A stretch of 20,518 bases of DNA from Chromera velia (lineage: Eukaryota > Sar > Chromeraceae), in assembly GCA_018398765.1 (NCBI GenBank), contig JAHBMJ010001636.1, positions 7,501 to 28,018 of the forward strand, written 5' to 3'. Under the pieces are notes generated by a model that saw nothing but the letters and a program-made list of their open reading frames with translations, was not told the DNA's origin and ran no database searches. Positions 9,834 to 16,729 of the stretch are shown one piece after another. Within the stretch, counting starts at the first letter, position 1, and every line of letters starts with the position of its first letter. The position numbers and the translations under genes are program-made.

Positions 9834-10200
9834 GCAAGGGAAGGGCTTTCTTTCGACCTGCATGAGACCATCAAGGCAAAGGTGGACAGAGGACCAGAGC
9901 ACTGCATGCTGTGGGGTAAAGATCAAGGCCGCATGGATCACATGAAAAAGGCATATAGTGGATACCATAAAAACAAAAGAGAGACAGACGAAGAAAATTG
10001 ATCGAAGAAGCACACAAGCAACCCATTTGTGCTAATTCCAACCCACACAATTAACGAACAAACCGACCATGCATGCCAGGCTTCCTTCAAGTCGGTCACA
10101 GCAACTGTCGGCCTGCAGCCCTAGCTCAATCCAGTTTCGCCTTTCCCCCCAGCACGATCTGCCTTCCTTCGATCGGATTCCCCCCCACCCTCGCCTACTG
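9834..10200. other. Unassigned, no gene seen
   Basis: Mixed sequence with no exon-like frame on either strand that I can support. Confidence 0.35.
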
Positions 10201-10219
10201 CGCCACCCTCGCCTTCAGC

Positions 10220-10430
10220 GCCACGCGAAACCCCTCCAGCAGAATCTCCTCGATGCTCTCTTCTTCCTCCGCACAGACTGAGGGGAACACCGACGCCTGC
10301 CCTCAAAACGCAAGCTAGTGAGAGGGAGAGGGGGCGTAAGAAGCAGGAATGACATCGTCCGAGCTGATGTCTTCAAGACTCTGAGGTGACCCCCCACCGT
10401 CGGTGAGCTGGCCCGTCATTCTCTCTTCTG
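10220..10430 (-). CDS. Weak candidate 3' exons of an unrecognised minus-strand gene
   Basis: On the minus strand, behind a GTTGCAG acceptor (exon from 10427), the frame reads MTGQLTDGGGSPQSLEDISS followed by DDVIPASYAPSPSH and TAG at 10317-10315. Just below, behind CCCCTCAG, another frame reads CAEEEESIEEILLEGFRVAL then KARVAQ and TAG. Splicing at GACG-GTGGGG would join the two in phase 1. Both peptides look more like protein than the other frames do, but no family is recognised and no upstream exon is secure. Confidence 0.27.
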
Positions 10431-11109
10431 CAACGGTCAGGGAAAGGTCGTGTGTTTAATTGGGGAAAAAGCATCTCAGTAGGATCATGCAACACAAATA
10501 TAAAGATACCCTGCTTAGAATTCGTATCGCCAGCCGGTTAAAGCAAGGGTACACGTACGCACTTAATTCAACTGGTGCAATCATATGCACGTGCACACAG
10601 AGACAATTAAGCACCCACACACCTCCCTAACATAAATCAATCATGCTAGACGCAAGTAGGTGCACTACCTCGCACTTGCATGCTCAAGGGAAGATCAAGG
10701 GAAGAGACAAGGACGAAGGAGACAGATGGGTGCATCGATCCGGTGACGGAAAGGAAAGGGGGCACGAGGAATATAGAGGCAGGCAAACAATCTAGGAGGG
10801 AAAAGGGCAGATACGTGCAGGTGGACAAATGCTGTACGTGCAATATGAAAGAGCACGTCTCTTACGCTCCTCTGATGCTTATCACGAGAATCCCGTATCA
10901 AGATCTGTTGACGGCGGAGAGATAGACTGACCTCAGTCTCAGACGCTGAACGCGGACATGTCTCCCAAGTCAAACTGCAGGATGTGAGAGATGAGACATT
11001 CAGGCGACTCCCGCCTGCTCTCCTCCTCCTAAGCATTGCTTTCCCATGGGGTGCGCTAATCCCGATAGACCTGCTGCGAAGCCGCACAGGACTAAGGCAC
11101 GAGTTTCCA
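10431..11109. other. Unassigned, no firm gene
   Basis: Open frames on both strands (plus 10680-10925, minus 10695-11192) overlap and neither shows a known motif. This could hold introns of the weak minus-strand candidates on either side. Confidence 0.3.
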
Positions 11110-11262
11110 TCAGGTGCAGCGTGAGGAGCCGTCCTCTCTCCCGAGTTGATCTTCATTCCTTTCGATCGGCGTGAAAGCTTCCCGAAACACACTCAGGGGG
11201 CCAAAAGCGTGAGGACGAGGTGAGGAGAAGTCAGGAGGGAAGGAGGCAGTCGGGGTCGCCTC
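11110..11262 (-). CDS. Weak candidate terminal exon, unrecognised
   Basis: A 50-codon minus-strand frame, open after TAA at 11265-11263, reads EATPTASFPPDFSSPRPHAF, then GPLSVFREAFTPIERNEDQ, ending in TGA at 11112-11110. Its residue mix is protein-like. There is no Met, so it would need an upstream exon; the sequence upstream on this strand enters repeat copy C. Confidence 0.25.
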   Translation of the reverse strand, partial: EATPTASFPPDFSSPRPHAFGPLSVFREAFTPIERNEDQLGREDGSSRCT

Positions 11263-11389
11263 TTAAGCTCTGTGTAGTCGATTCTGATCGTGTTGCAAAA
11301 GGACTCTTGCATGGACTCTCGGAGACACCATCGCGCTCCTCTCCTCTTCTCTTCTCTTCACTTCTCTTCCACGATCTCCTCTTTTTCTT

Positions 11390-12214
11390 CTCCTGTGCTT
11401 CTCTTTCTTTTTGTTCGTGCTTTTCTCGGGTGGACCCAAGGTCATGGCAACTTGCTTGCGAGGAAAAGAGAGGAGAGGAGGGGAGAGGAGAATATCGATA
11501 TTGCTGTCCCACACTGCGAGAATCACGGAAAGAGACTAACAGGTATAAAAGGAAGATCAGGACCCGCAACCACCAATTTGGAGGGAGGGAGGGAGAAAAA
11601 GATAGACAAACAGACTGACAGACCTAGCTAACAGAAATGAAGACGACCGCTACCATAACGATGAATAAAAGGAAAGGGGGAAAGAAGACGCTACAGCATG
11701 AGTGAGACAACGGGCGGACAGCGGACGTACGTGAATCAAATCCTCACCAACGCATGCCCTCAGTGTATGAGCACCGCCTGTTTATGACTTACATCGGCCG
11801 TTTTGTGTGCTCCTATGATTAGAATTCAAAATTGTGCACATGCAGAAAACGAGGCACGCGCACGTATGGACGGTGTTCAAACTCGAGCTGTATGCATCGA
11901 AAATGGCGTGCTTGTATATGCATGTACTCATTGTCTTTGTGCAGCTGAACGGAGACTCACTCCATCGGCATATGCAACTTTAAATAACCAAACCAGCAGA
12001 AGCCCTGACGAGGGGACCCATTCAGAGAGAAGAAATGAGAAAGAGCTCTTCCTGTCTTTTCATTGAGCAGGCACTTCGTGCACCACTGCCGGCAAGGCTT
12101 CTTCGAGTCTGTACGTTCTCTTTTCCTTTTTCTTTTCTTCCTTTCTCTCCTAAAAAAGTTTCCTCTTTTCAGAAGCATAGAGTGAGTCTCAGAGACCAAG
12201 ACACTCCCGGGAAT
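11390..12214 (+). repeat. Dispersed repeat, copy C
   Basis: Right half 11761-12214 is near-identical to copy B (8352-8799); the left part 11390-11760 matches B and A more loosely, with different internal deletions in each copy. The junction at 11760 fuses cgcatgccctc directly to agtgtatgag, skipping about 100 bp present in B. The B-C offset is about 3.41 kb. Confidence 0.85.
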
Positions 12215-12555
12215 AGCGGGGGGAGAGGCATTGACGGGATAAAGGGCAGACCGTCCACGAATGACAAACACATGTATAGACCGGCCCCCCTACTCCCACA
12301 TTCCTCCATTCACCCTTCTCTAAAAGACAAGTCTCCCGCCCTCAAATATTCCTTTTTTTCTCTTCCTCTTCCGCCATTACGTCCACGAATGAAAGGGAGG
12401 GTCCACGAATGCTTTGCCTCTCTCTCCTTCGCTTGAGCAGTCTAAGGTACACGTGTGGACAGTCATACGAAGAAATGCGGCCGCTTCTTATCGTTTGATG
12501 ATAAGGCACAGACCGCCACTTGGTCATGAAGTCATTGTTGTGCACACGCTTTCCT
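12215..12555. other. Unassigned, no gene seen
   Basis: No recognisable exon. The words gtccacgaatg recur three times (near 12250, 12380 and 12401). This lies downstream of the minus-strand protease and may include its 3' untranslated region. Confidence 0.4.
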
Positions 12556-12762
12556 CTAAAAGTGGTTGCATGCGTAAGTCACGAGCGCTGGAGGGTAAAA
12601 TGCTAATTCACAGAGAAAGGAAAGACAAAACAGTTCTGAAAGCACTACTCCACCTTCTGTTCTCGAAGTCCTGCCAGCACTGGTGTGCTTCTTTCCAACT
12701 TTCGGGGGACCGGTCGGGACAATCGAGGAGAGGGAGGCCTGCCCTGAGAGGCTCGTCCCCTG

Positions 12763-13779
12763 CTACCCAGTATCTCCTCGCGCTTTCCTTCTTCTCACTT
12801 CCCTCTTCTCTTTTTCGTCTGCCCTCGTGAACGCAGAGAACAGAAACAAAAAGAAAATCCCCACTCCCCCCCACACTCCCCCCGCAGTGACCACAGCAGG
12901 GAAGAACTCCTCCCCGGCCCGTCTGCAGAGGACGAGGAAGGACGTCGGGGAAGAGGACAAGGGAAGGAGGACGGGGCCTCTGAAGAGGACTAGAAGGCCC
13001 AGGATCCCGAAGAAGAAAGAGAGAAAGGCAAGGAAGAAGATTACAAGGTCTCTTCTCTGTGCGAACAACAGAAGCCGCCGTGTCTTTTCCGTCCAGAGGG
13101 ACTCAAAGAAGCACGCTGTCTCTTCACTTTCCTCCCTCTGACGATGCCTTTCCACTTCTGCCTCCAACTCCCATCCAGGCTCCACTCCCGCCTCCAACTC
13201 CCATCCAGGCTCTCGAAACGTCGCGGAGGCAAGAGGGGACAGGGGGGGCGACGACACAGACTCTGAAGGGGCTCTCGAGCCCATGGGAGACGAAGTCGCA
13301 GACGAGCAGCCAGAGACGTCCCCCATCTCTGCTTGCTCTTCAAGCTCAAGCAGATGGAGCAGAAGAACCTTAGCCCCCCTTGGGGCCACAGAAACCGAGG
13401 ATGGGGAGTTCTCCTCACACTCTTTTTCCTGTCCCCCACCGAGGTCCCCCTCCTCAACTCCACTCCCTTCCAAAAGAGAGCACGAGAAACCACCCTCACC
13501 CGTCTCTCCCTCTCTCTTGGCCTCTCTGTCTCTTTCCTCACCTACTGATATGTGCTGTATCTGCAGAGCGTCATCTGTAAGCGCAAAAGAGGCAGAGGGG
13601 TCATTGGCAGGCTCTGCCGCGTCAGTGACGCCCACTCCCCCCTCACACCCCTCAGCATCTTTCCCTTCTCCTTTAGACTCCTCTCTATCCACTCCTCCCT
13701 CCGTCTCTCTCTCTCTGGTATACCCTGCAGGGGCTTTCTCATAGAGAAGCAGAGAGGCTTCTTTTTCAGACAACTCCTT
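12763..13779 (-). CDS. C-terminal extension in frame with the protease, after a TAG
   Basis: Directly after the TAG at 13782-13780, in the same frame as the ubiquitin protease, 338 codons remain open to a TAG at 12765-12763. The first residues, KELSEKEASLLLYEKAPAG, fit the strand that normally closes a USP domain (A-Y-x-L-x-Y-E-K), at the usual distance from FDD. Then come acidic Gly/Glu/Ser-rich sequence, a leucine-rich segment (KVLLLHLLELEEQAEMGD), and a tandem 10-residue duplication, EPGWELEAGV/EPGWELEAEV. Two hydrophobic segments near the end (RDLVIFFLAFLSFFFGILG and a region near VGIFFLFLFSAF) could span a membrane, though the DNA there is simply pyrimidine-rich on this strand. There is no ATG just after the TAG, so an independent gene is unlikely. 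It could be expressed by readthrough, by splicing out the TAG, or not at all. Confidence 0.5.
   Translation of the reverse strand, partial: KELSEKEASLLLYEKAPAGYTRERETEGGVDREESKGEGKDAEGCEGGVGVTDAAEPANDPSASFALTDDALQIQHISVGEERDREAKREGETGEGGFSCSLLEGSGVEEGDLGGGQEKECEENSPSSVSVAPRGAKVLLLHLLELEEQAEMGDVSGCSSATSSPMGSRAPSESVSSPPLSPLASATFREPGWELEAGVEPGWELEAEVERHRQREESEETACFFESLWTEKTRRLLLFAQRRDLVIFFLAFLSFFFGILGLLVLFRGPVLLPLSSSPTSFLVLCRRAGEEFFPAVVTAGGVWGGVGIFFLFLFSAFTRADEKEKREVRRRKARGDTG
13151..13214. repeat. 30-bp tandem duplication in coding sequence
   Basis: The unit containing cctccaactcccatccaggc occurs twice with a 30-bp period (starting about 13161 and 13191). Because 30 is a multiple of three it duplicates ten residues in the extension without shifting frame. 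Confidence 0.85.
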
Positions 13780-16041
13780 CTATGGTCTCGCTACAGGACA
13801 GGCAGCATCATCAAAGACAACGAAAGGATTCAAACGATCTTCTCTGCCCCCCTCTCCATCCAAACGAACAACTCGGGTCTCTCCTTCGGTCTGTCCGTCT
13901 GGCACCTCGACGTCACACGTACGACGTGCGAACGCAAAGAAGTGACCTGATATGCACCCACTGCCCAAGTGCACAACGCCCCCCACCAAACGGTACAGGA
14001 CCTCTCCCCCCCTCTCTCCCTTCTCATCTTCAGTGCAGGACGAAACAGAGCTGCCCTCCCCACTTGACCCACTTGAAGGACGGTCACAGAGGAACGGGCC
14101 TAGGTCCAGCGTTGGACCAAACTCTAGGTGGCGGGTGTCCTTTCCCACGACTAGCCCGTCACTGCTCTGCACAGTTCGGTTGACGTGGAAAAGGACTGTC
14201 TGAGGGGGGTATGTGATCTTCTGACAGAACGCATTCTTCACCTTCTCTGTTCCGTCAAAAAAACGACAATCAGGGTTCTCGCAACGTTCATCATATTCCC
14301 GCTCTCCTCTCCACTCCCCCCCTTTTCCCTGCTCCATTGCCGCCCCGATACCGTTTTCCAGAGTCCAAGAAACCCCCTCAGGCTGCTGCTGCTGAGATTC
14401 GACAGTTCTAATGGGGATCTCGACCATCGGCACTCCCCTGATCTTCCTCGACTCCCGCACCCACCCACAAGACTTGCATTTGTAGCAGTCACACGTCTCT
14501 ATTCGTGGGGGGGCGGTCTCGTTCTTGTCCATCAAGTCAAGCACCGTGATCATGAACTCGTGGGAGCAGTGCACTTGGCCCGTCCGTGTGTCTTGGTGGC
14601 GTCGGAAATTGGGGAAGCGGGGAAGGGCCTGGTAGATTCTGCTCGCAGCCTGGAGACGGAGACGGCTGTCACGCAGACCCACAATCAAAATCCCCAACAC
14701 GACGGCACGAGTCGGGGAGTTGGCAACAAAAGGTGAATGGAGCAGCTGCACTGCAGTGGAGCGGTAGGAATCAGAGGCTGCCAGCAATTGAAACGCTGCG
14801 TTTGCAAAGCACGCGTTCCGAATGTCTGCTTGGTAATTTGGAAGCCCGGCAGCAAATTCTGGGGAGGGTCTCTGATTCGGTCGAAGGAATTCGTTGACCT
14901 TTCGGAGACTCTCAAACGTCTCTCTCAGACACGCGTCCAGATCCTCCCCTGCACCCGACCAACCCTCGTCCTTCATACGACCTTCCAGCTGCTTGGACGC
15001 AGAGATGCACTCGGGAGTCTGACAGAGAGCGCGGTTCAGACCGTGTGGGCACACTTGCCTGCTCCTTGCCTCCTGTATACAAGTGTCGCAGGCGCTTCTT
15101 CGCACTTTGCCGTGAGGGCATTCAGTCTGCGACACAACTGATGAGGGTTTCTGTGGGACCGTCACGTCTGGGTGCGGGGTTGTGGGAGGGGCAGGCTGGC
15201 ACACTGAAAGGGGGGCGGCTGGAACGGCGGTCTCATTCAGCAGAATTATGTCGTACTGCTGCTGATCGATCACCCCTGCAGACAGAAAGAGAAAATACGT
15301 ACAATCAGCAAACGAAAGAAAGATGTCTCACAGCCCCCGGGACTCCAAAATGGAGAGAAGCTAAAGGTGCAACAAGGACAATGAAATCAAATCGACTCAA
15401 ATCAAATCAAATGACTGACAACAAGAAAGAAAGAAAGAAAGAAATCCGGAGTCATGTATCTCCACCGATCCCTCCAAAGCCCCCCCAGGCTTCCTGACTC
15501 ACCAGGTTTCTCTTTCCCACTCGATTTGTCAACAACTGGTCCTTGTTCACCAAACAGAGGAGCGTCGGTGTTCTGGGTCTGACTGCCTTCGGCTGAAGCA
15601 GGGGCTTTGCCGCTCTCCCTCAGGTGAGAGGGTTGAGGTCCCTCCTGATCGACACACGCGAAGGTGGATCCTGATTTGAGATGATTACCGGCATCTTCGG
15701 CATTCGTCTGCTTCTCTGTCGGTATCTGTTCACTGGAATCAGCTGGTCGCCTACAGAGAGAAAGGCTGTTGGGTAGACTAGAAGTTTCGGTCGGCTGTAG
15801 TTGGTGCGGGTTTTCAGTCTGCAATTGGTGTCTCACTTCAACCTGCGACTTCTGTGAGAACACAAACAACGAACACAAAGGTCCACCGAAGGGTCCCCAC
15901 TCGAGATCCACCATGCACCTCCGAGTCGGAGTCCGGTGACCCGACAGATTTGAGATTCCCCCATTCGAGGTCCACGAAGGGCGCAACCTCTCTCTCAATC
16001 AGCGTGAAAGAAAGAAACTTTTGGTGAAGTAGGTCATCCAT
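13780..16041 (-). CDS. Ubiquitin-specific protease (USP/UCH, peptidase C19)
   Basis: Three exons read down the minus strand: 16041-15919, 15851-15503 and 15275-13780, with phase 0 and phase 1 introns of 67 and 227 nt; 655 residues to the TAG. It should remove ubiquitin from proteins by a cysteine protease mechanism. The Cys box is YQADIRNACFANAAFQLL (Cys about residue 313, where family members have G-N-T-C-Y-x-N-A). The His box is GCISGHFFAFAR (His about 602), and the acidic residue is in NPFVVFDD (about 646-647). The zinc finger of the fingers subdomain is partly kept: CDCYKCKSCG and CENPDC. YPPQTVLFHVNRTV replaces the usual lP-x-vL-x-hLkRf. Before the domain lie two CPHG-x4-C-type zinc-like motifs (ECPHGKVRRSACDTC and VCPHGLNRALCQTPEC). 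Exon 2 is a low-complexity Ser/Glu/Gln-rich linker. The start ATG at 16041 has A at -3 and G at +4. Glycine residues usual in the Cys box are replaced (RNAC), so activity needs testing. Confidence 0.85.
15424..15443. repeat. (AAAG)n microsatellite in protease intron 2
   Basis: About five AAAG units on the plus strand; read on the gene strand it is a CTTT pyrimidine tract within the intron 15502-15276. Confidence 0.85.
15852..15918 (-). other. Short intron 1 of the protease, with in-frame alternative ATG
   Basis: GTGCAT to TCACAG, 67 nt on the minus strand, phase 0. It contains an ATG (15914-15912) in frame with exon 2, so an unspliced or alternatively started transcript would begin MVDLEWGPFGGPLCSLFVF. 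A second usable AG in the same phase lies at 15843 (next exon base 15842). Confidence 0.55.
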
Positions 16042-16729
16042 CTTTACCCTTCTTCTACAAGACAAGAAAGACGGGAAGGCTCGCAATGGACTTGCTGGAC
16101 TCTTCCTCACGAACGACAGAGCACAGCGAGAGTTGGAGAAGATTGACGGACAGAACACTCGGATCGATGCAACACTTAGATCGATGCAACACTCGCATCG
16201 ATGCCGACAATTAATCCCATTTCTAAAGGAGCAAGACACTTCGGCAGCTTCGCTAAAGCAATCTGATGAAGAAGTTGTTTGCAGCTATACGTGGGCAGAG
16301 AATGGGAAAGCGAGGTGATCTGCATGGCGGCTGATTCAGTCAGAGTGATCTGCACATATCTGCACTGAGTCGAGTTTAATTGATCAAGGTGTTATAATTG
16401 TTTCAGATCCCTCTGACAATGCGTGCGTCAGATGGCCCCGGAAAGCCAAGCGCGCGGCACTGCACGTACGTGGCCCCGGAAAGCGAAGCGGGGGGCACTT
16501 AGAAAACAGAAATACCCCGTAAATTAAGCGAAGGTCAGACAAATTCATGCCTGCACTCGAATACCATTTGGACTGCGAACGTTGCTACAGTAGCGGTTGT
16601 AATCTGCCAGTTACGGGAAATTATGCAGTAACAATCCGCCTTTCCTGATCGCCTTCCACGCTTCACTGCGACCGAAGTAAGTCCTGATTTGTCGAGTTGC
16701 GAAACAAACAACACCCAAACAACAATCAA
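16042..16729. promoter_or_regulatory. Divergent intergenic region between protease and rhodopsin
   Basis: The two start codons point away from each other across 688 bp. Elements seen: two 15-bp copies of gatcgatgcaacact (16162-16176 and 16179-16193, period 17) followed by a gcatcgatgc palindrome; two 29-bp copies starting tggccccggaaagc (16433-16461 and 16471-16499, period 38); between them the palindrome cacgtacgtg (16463-16472), with ACGT cores; gtgatctgca twice (near 16315 and 16346); and a TATAAT-like string near 16393. Shared control of both genes is inference. Confidence 0.5.

Noticed and set aside
13041-13541. A 166-codon minus-strand frame overlapping the protease extension
   Set aside because: Arg-rich shadow frame; the overlapping frame in register with the protease has the more protein-like composition.
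16697-16729. An upstream TTG start for the rhodopsin
   Set aside because: Eukaryotic initiation at TTG is unlikely; the first in-frame ATG at 16730 has A at -3.
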